A stretch of 64,000 nucleotides of DNA from Parvularcula sp964219355 (GTDB lineage: Bacteria; Pseudomonadota; Alphaproteobacteria; Caulobacterales; Parvularculaceae), in the NCBI GenBank assembly GCA_964219355.1, contig CAXPOZ010000001.1:1178001-1242000 (forward strand), in the 5' to 3' direction. Position 1 is the first letter of the stretch. Every line of letters starts with the position of its first letter. The notes under the pieces were generated by a model. That model was not told the DNA's origin. It was given only the letters and a program-made list of their open reading frames with translations, and searched no databases. Of this stretch, positions 24,154-32,581 are shown one piece after another. A program made the position numbers and the translations under genes.

Positions 24154-24750
24154 CTATTTCCGCCGCGCGAGTGCCTGCGTGTCGATCAGGATCGCAAGGA
24201 CCGTCAAGAGGTAGATTCCGGCCACCGATAGCGGCAGCAGGGTCAGGCGTTCATCCGGTAGGTAAAGCCAGATCATCAGCACCATGACGGCTCGTATGAC
24301 GGCATGGGCGGTATAAAGTGAGGTCCGCCCATAGCTCCAGCCGATCACTGGCCAGTGCAGCGACAGGCCAATGGCGAGGATAAGGGGGATCAGCTCCGGC
24401 GCGGCCTGTATCGCGGCAATGATCATCGGCCAGAAGAGCAGCATGGATATGAAAGTCGGCACAAGGACGGACGTGACAGCCGTCTTCTCCTTCATGAAGG
24501 GATTGCGAAAGAGGGCCGCAAAAATAAGCGCCATGGGAAAGATCGCGCCTGTGCCGAAAAAGGCGGCCATCGACCATTCGCTCAAGCTGAACCCGGTATA
24601 GCCGAGGAGGGCGAGTGCCGCCCAATAAACCGTGCCCGCCAGCGGAATGGGCCAACCGCCGCCCAGCCGAAGATAGCTTGCCCGCCGCTCTGCGTTCAGC
24701 GCCTCGCGCAATGTATCGGTCTGCATGGGTGGCTCCTGTTCCGGCATCAC
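24154..24750 (-). CDS. multi-span membrane protein (DUF7010-like)
   Basis: A 198-residue protein with about six hydrophobic helices (IPLAGTVYWAALALLGYTGF, AAFFGTGAIFPMALIFAALF, FISMLLFWPMIIAAIQA, LIPLILAIGLSLHWPVIGW and two more). The overall pattern (short polar N-terminus, then W-P and GRTSLYTAHAVIR motifs) reminds me of a family annotated DUF7010, but I am not sure of that. No enzyme motif is visible. It is convergent with the MscS gene, with three bases between the stops. The start could be MM or the later MQTDTLREALNAE. Confidence 0.55.
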   Translation of the reverse strand: MMPEQEPPMQTDTLREALNAERRASYLRLGGGWPIPLAGTVYWAALALLGYTGFSLSEWSMAAFFGTGAIFPMALIFAALFRNPFMKEKTAVTSVLVPTFISMLLFWPMIIAAIQAAPELIPLILAIGLSLHWPVIGWSYGRTSLYTAHAVIRAVMVLMIWLYLPDERLTLLPLSVAGIYLLTVLAILIDTQALARRK

Positions 24751-24869
24751 AGTTTAAAAAGCAAACATATTGCCAAAACAGTTCAGCGCAAGGGCTCCTG
24801 CAAAAAAGTCTCAACTTTGTTCGCTGGTAAGTGTGCTAAGGTGACGCCGCACAGAATGTGAGGATGACG

Positions 24870-25109
24870 ATGTCGATCGGCGATCTTGAGCGGAATGCAA
24901 GCGATGAAGCATCGCCGGCGAAAGGCAGCAGCTCTAAATGGGCAGCAATCCCTTCGGTGATTTTCGTCATCTACTATCTGTTGCAGATGTTCTTCCCGGA
25001 CCAGATCGCAGCGAAAATTCCAAACGAGGTCCATGCCGGCATACTGATCGCAGGCGCAGCCAGCTTCATTCTCCTTGCATGGCAATTGATGAAGGCCCGG
25101 AAATCCTGA
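24870..25109 (+). CDS. small two-helix membrane protein
   Basis: A 79-residue protein. Residues 1-25 are polar. Two hydrophobic stretches follow: IPSVIFVIYYLLQMFF and AGILIAGAASFILLAWQLM, joined by a loop (PDQIAAKIPNEVH). The ATG at 24870 was preferred over GTG 24858 and ATG 24864 because GAGGA ends five bases before it. No family recognised. It stands just upstream of the DUF2853 gene on the same strand, with 70 bases between them. Confidence 0.55.
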   Translation: MSIGDLERNASDEASPAKGSSSKWAAIPSVIFVIYYLLQMFFPDQIAAKIPNEVHAGILIAGAASFILLAWQLMKARKS

Positions 25110-25179
25110 TTCCTGCCTTTTCCTTGCCATCAAAGCAGGTTTAACACTTCCTGGTTGTTTTAAGCAGGAGGAGAGCCCG

Positions 25180-25512
25180 ATGGCCGATTATTCCGAATAT
25201 GTCGAAAAAGTCCGCAAATATGATGCTGATGCGGACGAAGGCACCGTAACAAGCATTGCCAAGAAACTTGGCATCGCGCTTCAGAATCGGGATTCTTCTC
25301 TCGTCTCCTGCTCTGACAGTTCAGAGCTCGAACGCATCCGTGACGGTTTTGCGAAAAAGCATCTGGGTCTTGATGACGGTCATTCCGATGACGAGATCAT
25401 GGAAAAGATCAACGAAGTCTGTGTGCAGATGGCTGGTGACGGCGGCAACAAGCACCGCGTGCCTTTCTACTATCTGCTCGCGAAAAACACCGGCACCCTC
25501 GACAAGGTCTGA
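25180..25512 (+). CDS. DUF2853 family protein
   Basis: A 110-residue acidic helical protein. Segments YSEYVEKVRKYDADADEGTV, LQNRDSSLVSCSDSSELER and HRVPFYYLLAKNTG match the DUF2853 family of small proteins of unknown function, common in alphaproteobacteria. The length is normal. AGGAGGAG precedes the start, a strong ribosome site. A terminator-like hairpin follows. No biochemical role is known to me. Confidence 0.85.
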   Translation: MADYSEYVEKVRKYDADADEGTVTSIAKKLGIALQNRDSSLVSCSDSSELERIRDGFAKKHLGLDDGHSDDEIMEKINEVCVQMAGDGGNKHRVPFYYLLAKNTGTLDKV

Positions 25513-25519
25513 GCCGATT

Positions 25520-25549
25520 TTGGCCGGGCGGCCTTTGCTGCCCGGTCAA
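25520..25549. terminator. terminator-like hairpin after the DUF2853 gene
   Basis: TTGGCCGGGC pairs with GCCCGGTCAA (one wobble) around a ten-base loop, eight bases after the stop. There is no clear T-run behind it, so efficiency is uncertain. Confidence 0.5.
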
Positions 25550-25569
25550 TTCCATGTACGGCGTCCCGC

Positions 25570-26250
25570 ATGCCCCGCCCCATGACGCGCGCGAAAATTG
25601 CGGAATTCTATGCCCGGCTCTCTGCGGAAATGCCGGAGCCAAAGACAGAACTCAATTTCCATTCTCCGTATACGCTGCTTGTTGCTGTGGCTCTCTCGGC
25701 GCAGGCGACCGATTTCGGTGTGAACAAGGCGACCGGGCCGCTCTTTAAGGTCGCGGATACGCCGCAGGCCATGGCGGCGCTCGGAGTAGAGGGACTGGCC
25801 GGCTACATCAAGACGATCGGTCTGTGGCGGAACAAGGCCAAGAACGTCATCGCACTCTCACAGATGCTGATCGACGAATATGGCGGCGAAGTACCGGATG
25901 ACCGTCACGAGCTTCAGAAACTGCCCGGCGTCGGCCGCAAGACCGCCGATGTGGTGTGTAATGAGGTTTTCGGTCAGGCAACGATTGCGGTTGATACTCA
26001 TATCTTCCGGGTCTCGAACCGGACGGGGCTCGCCATCGGCAAGACGGCCGATCAGGTGGCCGACCGGCTCCTGAAAGTTACACCGGAGGAATTCCGGCGC
26101 GGCGCGCATCACTGGCTGATCCTGCATGGCCGATATCTCTGCAAGGCGAGGACGCCCGAATGCTGGCGCTGCGCCGTCGCGGATCTCTGTGGGTACAGCC
26201 CGAAAATGCTCGCACCGGCGGCTAAGCGAAAGACAGCAACATCGAAATAA
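25570..26250 (+). CDS. nth: endonuclease III
   Basis: DNA glycosylase/AP lyase that removes oxidised pyrimidines. The 226-residue protein has the helix-hairpin-helix LPGVGRKTADVVCNEVF with the catalytic Lys, and the catalytic Asp in IAVDTHIFRVSNR. A C-terminal iron-sulfur loop has four cysteines in CKARTPECWRCAVADLC. It overlaps the end of the convergent sugar dehydratase-like gene by 29 bases. A second ATG four codons in is also possible. Confidence 0.95.
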   Translation: MPRPMTRAKIAEFYARLSAEMPEPKTELNFHSPYTLLVAVALSAQATDFGVNKATGPLFKVADTPQAMAALGVEGLAGYIKTIGLWRNKAKNVIALSQMLIDEYGGEVPDDRHELQKLPGVGRKTADVVCNEVFGQATIAVDTHIFRVSNRTGLAIGKTADQVADRLLKVTPEEFRRGAHHWLILHGRYLCKARTPECWRCAVADLCGYSPKMLAPAAKRKTATSK

Positions 26251-27520
26251 GGGTTCTCGCCTCATTAGTTAGCATACCTCGTTGTCTGCAAAGTGCCTGC
26301 AACTGCGAGAGAGTGAGCCAGTATCCTCCTTCGCCGGATGTATCCTGCGAGATCTGCCTGATTTCATAGGAGACAATGCTACGCATGAACCGTCCGCCCT
26401 CGTCGCTCTGGCGAATCTGAATGAGCGGAGTACGAGAAGATGTGAGTTCAATTGCAGTCCAGTCAGGGTTCTCGCCATCGCTTTGCCAAGAGGGGCCGAG
26501 CTGGAGCGACACACCAAAACCCGGTTCAATTGTCTCACGGAAAAAGAACTCAAGACCGTCCGAACTGGCACGAGCAAAGAGGACAGCACGGGCTTCGTTC
26601 AGGCCACGCAGGAGCGGCTGTGACCAACGCTCCTTTTCTCTTCCCGGTACGTAGATGCGGTAACTTCTTACGTCATAGTCAGCCGTACCAAGAGGGATGA
26701 AACCATCTTCCGTCATTCGCCATGACGACAAACCATCTAGCGGCAAAGGCGTCAAAGAGATGTCTGGCAGTCGATCAGCCTGTAATAGGCGGCCAGAGAC
26801 CGAAGAAATATCGCGCGAGGCACCATAAGAGCTTCTTAATTTCTCAGTAAAAGCATTTGTCCCGAGCAATGGCTTCGAGAAAGGCTCTGCGTCAGGGCAT
26901 AATAAAGTCCAGGGGGCGCAGGCGATTACAGAACGGCTGTCGGTATTGACCAGGAAATCCTGCCCGAGTGCGCGTTTAAGATCAGAAGCGGAAAACCACT
27001 TCCAGTTCTCATTATGGAGTTCAATTTTTTCAGGCAGAATGCGAACGGCATTCCAGTTAAACTTCCCGAGAAAGCGGGTTCCCTGTTCGGATTGTTCTAC
27101 CGACGAGACAAGCACATCCCGGTACTGCTGAAATTCATTCAGAAAAGCAGTCGGCTTGCCGCCATGCGCGCGCGTGTAATTGCTGACGGTCGCCTGCACG
27201 CTTGGCCCGATCTGGACATGATGCTCCGTCCCCGGTTCGGCCTTTGCCTGCAGCAGCCATTCTGGTCCCTCATTGCCCATAGCCAAAAGAAAACCCAACA
27301 GGCCAACTTCTGGCTGATCTATGAGGGGGAATTGATCATCATGCCATTTCGTCCCCGGGGCGTAGCAATGAAATCCTTTAATGGTAAAAAACTTGCCGGA
27401 GCGGTGGGCCAGCGCGCCATCCGCAAATGACCATTCGTCATTATGCTGCCAATCCTGTGGGTAAACTTCAATCGACAATTGCCGACGCGCAGAATCGAGC
27501 CACTCACTGATCGAGTTCAT
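26222..27520 (-). CDS. NDP-hexose 2,3-dehydratase family protein
   Basis: A 432-residue protein whose motifs match the family that makes 2-deoxy sugars by removing water from NDP-4-keto-6-deoxyhexoses. The hallmark stretch is LLQAKAEPGTEHHVQIGPS, then QATVSNYTRAHGG (residues 89-121). A second, weaker copy sits in the C-terminal half (FFFRETIEPGFGVSLQLGPSW, near 320-345), in keeping with the tandem-repeat build of the family. The second copy lacks the SNYTRxHGG part. Its start shares one base with the stop of the glycosyltransferase gene (TGATG). None of the other sugar-nucleotide enzymes needed for the pathway is in the window. The family is best known from actinobacterial antibiotic clusters, so its role here is open. 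Confidence 0.8.
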   Translation of the reverse strand: MNSISEWLDSARRQLSIEVYPQDWQHNDEWSFADGALAHRSGKFFTIKGFHCYAPGTKWHDDQFPLIDQPEVGLLGFLLAMGNEGPEWLLQAKAEPGTEHHVQIGPSVQATVSNYTRAHGGKPTAFLNEFQQYRDVLVSSVEQSEQGTRFLGKFNWNAVRILPEKIELHNENWKWFSASDLKRALGQDFLVNTDSRSVIACAPWTLLCPDAEPFSKPLLGTNAFTEKLRSSYGASRDISSVSGRLLQADRLPDISLTPLPLDGLSSWRMTEDGFIPLGTADYDVRSYRIYVPGREKERWSQPLLRGLNEARAVLFARASSDGLEFFFRETIEPGFGVSLQLGPSWQSDGENPDWTAIELTSSRTPLIQIRQSDEGGRFMRSIVSYEIRQISQDTSGEGGYWLTLSQLQALCRQRGMLTNEARTLISMLLSFA

Positions 27521-28566
27521 CAGCCCTTCATCCGGGAAAGTTCATTGCAGGCATAGGATATGAGATCTTCAAGAGGCGGGCGCTCCATCAGGTCTTCGCC
27601 CGTGCGTCCCTTTAGGGCGCAGCGCAGGTCATCACCTGTACGCAAGTCCTGGGTTATGCAATGTTCCTCAAACGCATCCAAGCCTGTCGCTTTATAGATC
27701 GCCGCATTTTCAGGCGTCTTTGTTTTCTCCCTCTCTTTTAGGTCAGGGGGGAGGGCGCCAAAATCATACCAGAATGGCCGGCTTCTGCCGGTATGGATCG
27801 CCTCTATGATGTCATCAGCGATCCGTTGACGGAGAATGCTCAGATCCCCTCTTGCCAACTTCGCCAGATCGAGAAGTCCTGAGCTGTCCTGACTATATTG
27901 AACGCCCTCACCGCGACCCAGATATTTCGGTTTGAGGACGGTGATTGTCTTCCCCGCCGTCAGATGCAGATTTTCTCTCCATGCACGAAGCAACCAGTTC
28001 TCGATGGGCTTGCGATGAATTTCGGTAGCTGCTCTCCATGCGCCAACTCGTTTCGCTGCGTCTGTCCGAAACGTCCAGCTACTGACAGGTTCGAAGAGGT
28101 AGAATGGACGATGGAAAACATCACCGAGTGTTCGCTCGGGCGGAGAGCATTCCGTGAACTCCCAAGGTCGCGTGGCATCATCGGTTTCTATACAGAACGC
28201 GGCCCGGCTGCAATAAAACTCTGTGTCTCCATCAAATGAGGCCACGGCAAGCTCAAGATGGTCCGGCGTCCAGATGTCGTCATGGTTCAGGAATGAGAGA
28301 TATGGCGTATCCGCCAGTTCCATGCCTACCGAATTAGGGCCGGACTGTTCACCGCTGCGAGCAGGAAGATTGATATAGCGAATACGGCGGTCGCCAATGC
28401 TGGCGAGTGTCTCGCCTGTCTCGATTGCGCAGGCGTCCCCGATCACCAGCATTTGCCAGTCGGTAAAAGTCTGCGCCTGCGCCATAGAAATCGCGACACG
28501 AAGAGTGTCCGGACGATTATACGTCGCCACGACGATGGTGAGCAAAGGCGCCCCTGCCATTTTCAT
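27520..28566 (-). CDS. family 2 glycosyltransferase
   Basis: A 348-residue GT-A fold enzyme. The nucleotide-binding start is LLTIVVATYNRPDTLRVAI, and the metal-binding site is seen as LSFLNHDDIWTPDH (a DxD-like HDD). It has no membrane helices, so it is cytosolic or peripheral. The acceptor is unknown. It is coupled to the sugar dehydratase-like gene that follows it, so it may transfer the deoxysugar-type product. I start at MKMAGAPLLTI; the frame runs further up but over the promoter side of the divergent trhO. Base composition is somewhat A+T-richer than the flanking housekeeping genes. Confidence 0.85.
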   Translation of the reverse strand: MKMAGAPLLTIVVATYNRPDTLRVAISMAQAQTFTDWQMLVIGDACAIETGETLASIGDRRIRYINLPARSGEQSGPNSVGMELADTPYLSFLNHDDIWTPDHLELAVASFDGDTEFYCSRAAFCIETDDATRPWEFTECSPPERTLGDVFHRPFYLFEPVSSWTFRTDAAKRVGAWRAATEIHRKPIENWLLRAWRENLHLTAGKTITVLKPKYLGRGEGVQYSQDSSGLLDLAKLARGDLSILRQRIADDIIEAIHTGRSRPFWYDFGALPPDLKEREKTKTPENAAIYKATGLDAFEEHCITQDLRTGDDLRCALKGRTGEDLMERPPLEDLISYACNELSRMKG

Positions 28567-28672
28567 ACCCCGTTGGCCTTCTATTGAGCGCTTTGCGTGA
28601 CTTCGGGTCAAGCTGGCCACGAAAATCGCATGACGGCTTAATTTCCGGGCGCCAAGGCGATATAGGGCGGGC

Positions 28673-29596
28673 ATGAGCCATATCGTCGTTGCCGCCCTTT
28701 ACCATTTCACCCCGCTTGAGGATCTCGCGCGTCATCAGGAGATGCTGCAATCCGTCTTGGCTGCGCATGAGGTGAAGGGCACGATCCTGCTCGCGCCAGA
28801 GGGGGTGAACGGCACGATTGCCGGGGACCGGAAAGGGATCGATGCAGTGCTTGCCGCTGTCCGCGCGCTGCCTGGCTGTGCGGGGCTGGAGCACAAGGAA
28901 AGCCATGCTGAGAGCCAACCTTTCCTGCGGGCAAAAGTCCGTCTCAAGAAGGAAATCGTCACCATGGGGGTGCCGGGGATCAGCCCAATCAAGCAGGTCG
29001 GCAGCTATGTTGCGCCGGAAGACTGGAATGAGGTGATCTCCGACCCCGACACGGTCGTCATCGATACGCGCAATGATTACGAGGTCGGGATCGGCACATT
29101 CGAGGGCGCGATCAATCCGCAGACGGAATCCTTCCGGGATTTCCCTGCATGGTATGACAAGTTCCGCGCAGAGAACCCCGGTAAGCGGGTGGCGATGTTC
29201 TGTACCGGCGGTATCCGGTGCGAGAAATCAACGGCGTATGCTTTGTCAAAAGGGGACAATGATGTCGTGCACCTCAAAGGCGGCATCCTCAAATATCTTG
29301 AACATGTGCCGGAGGCGGAGAGCAAATGGCAGGGCGAATGCTTCGTCTTTGATGGGCGGGTGTCCGTCGGTCACGGGCTGGAGCTTGGGACATATGATCA
29401 ATGCTTTGCCTGCCGCCGTCCGATTGATGATGAGATGAAGGCGGATCCGGCTTACATCGAAGGCGTTTCCTGTCCTCAGTGTATTGAGGAATATGACGAG
29501 GAGAAGCGCAAGGGCTTTGCTGAACGCCAGAAGCAGATTGCGTTATCCCGCGCGCGGGGCGAGGCGCATCTCGGCACCCCATCGGATAAGTCGTGA
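28673..29596 (+). CDS. trhO: tRNA uridine(34) hydroxylase TrhO (YceA family)
   Basis: Rhodanese-fold enzyme that makes 5-hydroxyuridine at tRNA position 34. The 307 residues have the N-terminal acylphosphatase-like domain (TILLAPEGVNGTIAG) and the central rhodanese domain with the active loop FCTGGIRCEKS (Cys177 as nucleophile, Cys183 nearby). A C-terminal CFACRRP and CPQC pair probably binds zinc. It is divergent from the glycosyltransferase gene and its stop overlaps the start of the GST gene (GTGA), so the two are co-transcribed. Confidence 0.93.
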   Translation: MSHIVVAALYHFTPLEDLARHQEMLQSVLAAHEVKGTILLAPEGVNGTIAGDRKGIDAVLAAVRALPGCAGLEHKESHAESQPFLRAKVRLKKEIVTMGVPGISPIKQVGSYVAPEDWNEVISDPDTVVIDTRNDYEVGIGTFEGAINPQTESFRDFPAWYDKFRAENPGKRVAMFCTGGIRCEKSTAYALSKGDNDVVHLKGGILKYLEHVPEAESKWQGECFVFDGRVSVGHGLELGTYDQCFACRRPIDDEMKADPAYIEGVSCPQCIEEYDEEKRKGFAERQKQIALSRARGEAHLGTPSDKS

Positions 29597-30261
29597 CGGA
29601 TAGCCTGCCCGTCCTCTACTCCTTCCGGCGCTGCCCCTATGCGATGCGCGCGCGGATGGCGCTCTGCCTGATGGGGCATAAGGTCCGGCTGCGGGAGATC
29701 TTGCTGAAGGACAAGCCGGAGGAGATGTTGGCCGCTTCGCCCAAGGGGACCGTGCCGGTGCTCGTCCTGCCGGATGGCGAAGTGATCGATGAAAGTCTTG
29801 CTGTCATGGAATGGGCCGTACGGACGGGCGATGGCCCGCTTGTACCGTTAACGGATGAAATGCGTGCGCTGATCGCGGAGAATGACGGGCCGTTCAAGCA
29901 TCACCTCGACCGTTATAAATATGCGACGCGCTATGAAGACACCGATGCCGAGGAGCACCGTGCGGCGGGCGCCGCATTCATCATGGGACTGAATGAAAGG
30001 TTGACTGGCGGCGGACAGCTCTTTGGGGCTGAACCTTCATTTGCCGATTATGCGATCTTCCCTTTCATACGCCAGTTCCGCATTGCGGAAATGCACTGGT
30101 TCGACGCACAGGACTGGCCGCATCTACACGGGTGGTTGGCGGGGCACATGGCATCGCCGCTCTTCACCACGATCATGCAGAAATTCCCTCTCTGGAAAGA
30201 GACCGGTGAGGAAGTGATGTTCGGGGGTGATTATTCCCCCGCGACATCCAGTGGCGAGTAA
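29593..30261 (+). CDS. glutathione S-transferase family protein
   Basis: A 222-residue GST-fold protein. The thioredoxin-like N-domain begins VLYSFRRCPYAMRARMAL with a CPYA motif, as in the glutaredoxin-like or omega-type classes that use cysteine. The cis-proline is in KGTVPVLVL, and the helical C-domain has the N-capping FADYAIFPFIRQF. GTG is the start, overlapping the trhO stop. The substrate cannot be told. The 3' end overlaps the convergent beta-propeller gene by 31 bases. Confidence 0.87.
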   Translation: MTDSLPVLYSFRRCPYAMRARMALCLMGHKVRLREILLKDKPEEMLAASPKGTVPVLVLPDGEVIDESLAVMEWAVRTGDGPLVPLTDEMRALIAENDGPFKHHLDRYKYATRYEDTDAEEHRAAGAAFIMGLNERLTGGGQLFGAEPSFADYAIFPFIRQFRIAEMHWFDAQDWPHLHGWLAGHMASPLFTTIMQKFPLWKETGEEVMFGGDYSPATSSGE

Positions 30262-31217
30262 CCGAGGCCATCCGAGCCCGCACCGGCGGCGAGCGAACGG
30301 GTGATCGTCCAGCCTGCCGTTTCGATCTCGATGATCCGGGCGGCATTGGTTGCTGCGGCCCAGAGCTTTGATCCGTCCGGAGACCATAGGAGCGTGACGG
30401 GAACGAGCCCGCCGGCTTCCTCAAGGCCAATCACCGCGACCTGTTCATGGGTGATGGCATCTAGAATGATGACTTCATGGCGTGCCGGGAAGCTGATGGC
30501 GACAAGACTGCCATCCGGGTTCATCTCGACACGGATCGGAATGCCGGCCATGGGCAGCTCGGCTTTCATCTCAAAGCTTTCCGCATCAAAGATCATGACC
30601 GAGCGGGAATTATTATTCCCGACCCAGACTTCCCTGCCGTCCGGGCTGACGGTGATGCCTTCGGTGCCTTGCCCAGCCTTCACGTCGCGAGATTTCGAGC
30701 GGACCTCAAGGTCAAGGACGGAGAATGAGCCAGATGCGATATTGGCCGTATACGCGGTTTTTGCATCGGGGCTGAGGGCAACCATATGCGTGCCCTGCTG
30801 GCCGGTACTGATGCTGCCTGTCACTTCGCCCGTATCGACATTGGCGATGACGACATTTTCGCTGACTTCGGTGGTTGCGATCACCTCGCGCGTACCGGGG
30901 ATCCATTTGAGGCCATGCGGGCCCTGATGATCACCAAGGTCGATGACGCGGATCTTCTCCGCCTTTTCGATGTCAAAGACATGCAGCGTGTTCCCCGTAT
31001 AGCCTTGCGCCCGGTAGGAGACTACAACGGCGAGCTTGCCGTCAGGGGAGACCGCGACCTCATGCGGCGCCTGTCCTGTTTCCAGCCGGGCGGCTTCCTT
31101 GCCTGTCGTAAGATCGATCAAGCTGATCGTCGCTTCCTGCTTGTTGCCGGTGATCAGTGTGTCGGCATGTGCGGCGCCGGTCAGGAGAAGGGAAAGTGCG
31201 GCGGTACGGAACAACAT
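30231..31217 (-). CDS. periplasmic YVTN-type beta-propeller protein
   Basis: A 328-residue exported protein with signal peptide MLFRTAALSLLLTGAAHA. The mature part is a series of about seven blades with the motif VSPDG (HEVAVSPDGKLAVVV, VALSPDAKTAYTANI, ITVSPDGREVWVGNN, VTLLWSPDGSKLWAAA). This is the YVTN/NHL fold used for binding or scaffold roles in the periplasm. No catalytic residues can be assigned. Convergent with the GST gene. Confidence 0.87.
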   Translation of the reverse strand: MLFRTAALSLLLTGAAHADTLITGNKQEATISLIDLTTGKEAARLETGQAPHEVAVSPDGKLAVVVSYRAQGYTGNTLHVFDIEKAEKIRVIDLGDHQGPHGLKWIPGTREVIATTEVSENVVIANVDTGEVTGSISTGQQGTHMVALSPDAKTAYTANIASGSFSVLDLEVRSKSRDVKAGQGTEGITVSPDGREVWVGNNNSRSVMIFDAESFEMKAELPMAGIPIRVEMNPDGSLVAISFPARHEVIILDAITHEQVAVIGLEEAGGLVPVTLLWSPDGSKLWAAATNAARIIEIETAGWTITRSLAAGAGSDGLGYSPLDVAGE

Positions 31218-31245
31218 GAGTGTCCTCCTTGGGAGTGCTATCTTG

Positions 31246-31785
31246 TTATGAGGTTTGGCTCACAGCCGAACCGGGATGGAATTGCCATGCCTGCCTTGCG
31301 GGTAGAAATAATCTGGTGACGATGATGTCGTCCTCGTGGTCGAATTCGTGGTCTATATTAAAACGTATACAGACAATGCACCATTCTTCGCGTTTCACGA
31401 TGACCATCGTAATTTCAGCATTCTGCTTCTCATATTCGGCAGTTGCGTAGCATTCCGCCCTGCGGACCATTCCTTCGCCGGTAGAAGAATTGAAACTTCT
31501 GTTCGGGCAGGAGACTTCCCCGATAAGGCCCCGGAACTCGCCCAGATGCTTTGCGACATATGCCTTCATCTTTACGCTTTCCTGACCCCCAAAAGCGCTC
31601 TTTGCATCAGGCGCAGCCCGCCGAACGAGTTCGTCGATATCGTAGCCGGGCAGGATTTCGAGAAGTGAGGTTTCGGCGTATTCGGCGGCGCCTCGTGTGG
31701 TCTTTGCCAAGACGAGCATCATTCCTGCAAAAAAGACGATGAGAAACAGGAAGAGCCCTCCCAGGCCCATCAGACATCCCCGCAT
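31246..31785 (-). CDS. membrane-anchored hypothetical protein
   Basis: A 179-residue protein. Residues 5-27 (LMGLGGLFLFLIVFFAGMMLVLA) are one membrane helix or an uncleaved signal. The exported part has four cysteines (SCPNRSF, AECYATAE, WCIVC) that could form disulfides. No family recognised. The start was set at MRGCLMGLGG, because the longer frame reads into the pyrF start. Lower in G+C than its neighbours. It lies divergent from pyrF and just beyond the beta-propeller gene, on the same strand as it. Confidence 0.55.
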   Translation of the reverse strand: MRGCLMGLGGLFLFLIVFFAGMMLVLAKTTRGAAEYAETSLLEILPGYDIDELVRRAAPDAKSAFGGQESVKMKAYVAKHLGEFRGLIGEVSCPNRSFNSSTGEGMVRRAECYATAEYEKQNAEITMVIVKREEWCIVCIRFNIDHEFDHEDDIIVTRLFLPARQAWQFHPGSAVSQTS

Positions 31786-31882
31786 ATCACACCCCACTTG
31801 TTTTGCTCGAATTATGTCGGCGTGGGGGTGGCTTGTCCATGAATGCTGGCGACACGCGCCGATCACGGCTATTCCACCGCCC

Positions 31883-32581
31883 ATGACCCTTACCCCTCAG
31901 GACCGCCTTATCACCGCGCTTGATCTGCCTTCTGTTGAGGAGGCCGCGCGTGTCGTTGCCGCCATCGGGGAGGAGGGGCAGTTCTATAAGATCGGCTATC
32001 AGCTATTCCCCATTGGCGGCTATGATTTCGCCCGGCAGCTTGGGGAGGCAGGCAAGAAGATCTTCCTCGATCTCAAACTGTTCGATATCGGCGCGACGGT
32101 CGAGCGCGGGGTGAAAAGCCTCAGCGCGATTGGCGGCGACATCCTGACGGTTCATGCGGATACGGATGTCATCAAGGGCGCGCTCAATGGCCGGGTGAGC
32201 GAGCGGCTCAAGATCTTTGCCGTCACGGTGCTGACGAGCTGGGATCAGTCGCATCTCAATGATCATGGCATTGGCATGGGCGTTCTCGACCTAGTCCTGC
32301 TGCGCGCCGAAATGGCAGCAGAGGCGGGCGCCGATGGCGTGATCGCCAGTGCAGCGGAAGCCAAAGAGATCCGTGCCCGTCTGGGCGATGCGCTAGAGAT
32401 TGTGACCCCGGGAATCCGTCCCGCCGGTGTGGCGGCTGATGATCAGAAGAGGGTGATCACGCCGGGCGATGCCATAAAAGCAGGAGCCGACCGACTGGTC
32501 GTCGGCCGGCCCATTGTGAAAGCGGATGATCCCGCTCTAGCGGCAAAAGCGATCCTTACCGAGATTTCTCAATCTCTTTAG
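31883..32581 (+). CDS. pyrF: orotidine 5'-phosphate decarboxylase
   Basis: Last step of UMP synthesis. The 232-residue TIM barrel begins MTLTPQDRLITALDLPS. The catalytic charged network is FLDLKLFDIG (the Asp-x-Lys-x-x-Asp-Ile motif), with TVHAD following. PGIRPAG near the C-terminus binds phosphate. The start was chosen at the codon matching the family; the frame is open further upstream. The stop overlaps the end of the convergent EF-hand gene by 26 bases. Confidence 0.95.
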   Translation: MTLTPQDRLITALDLPSVEEAARVVAAIGEEGQFYKIGYQLFPIGGYDFARQLGEAGKKIFLDLKLFDIGATVERGVKSLSAIGGDILTVHADTDVIKGALNGRVSERLKIFAVTVLTSWDQSHLNDHGIGMGVLDLVLLRAEMAAEAGADGVIASAAEAKEIRARLGDALEIVTPGIRPAGVAADDQKRVITPGDAIKAGADRLVVGRPIVKADDPALAAKAILTEISQSL

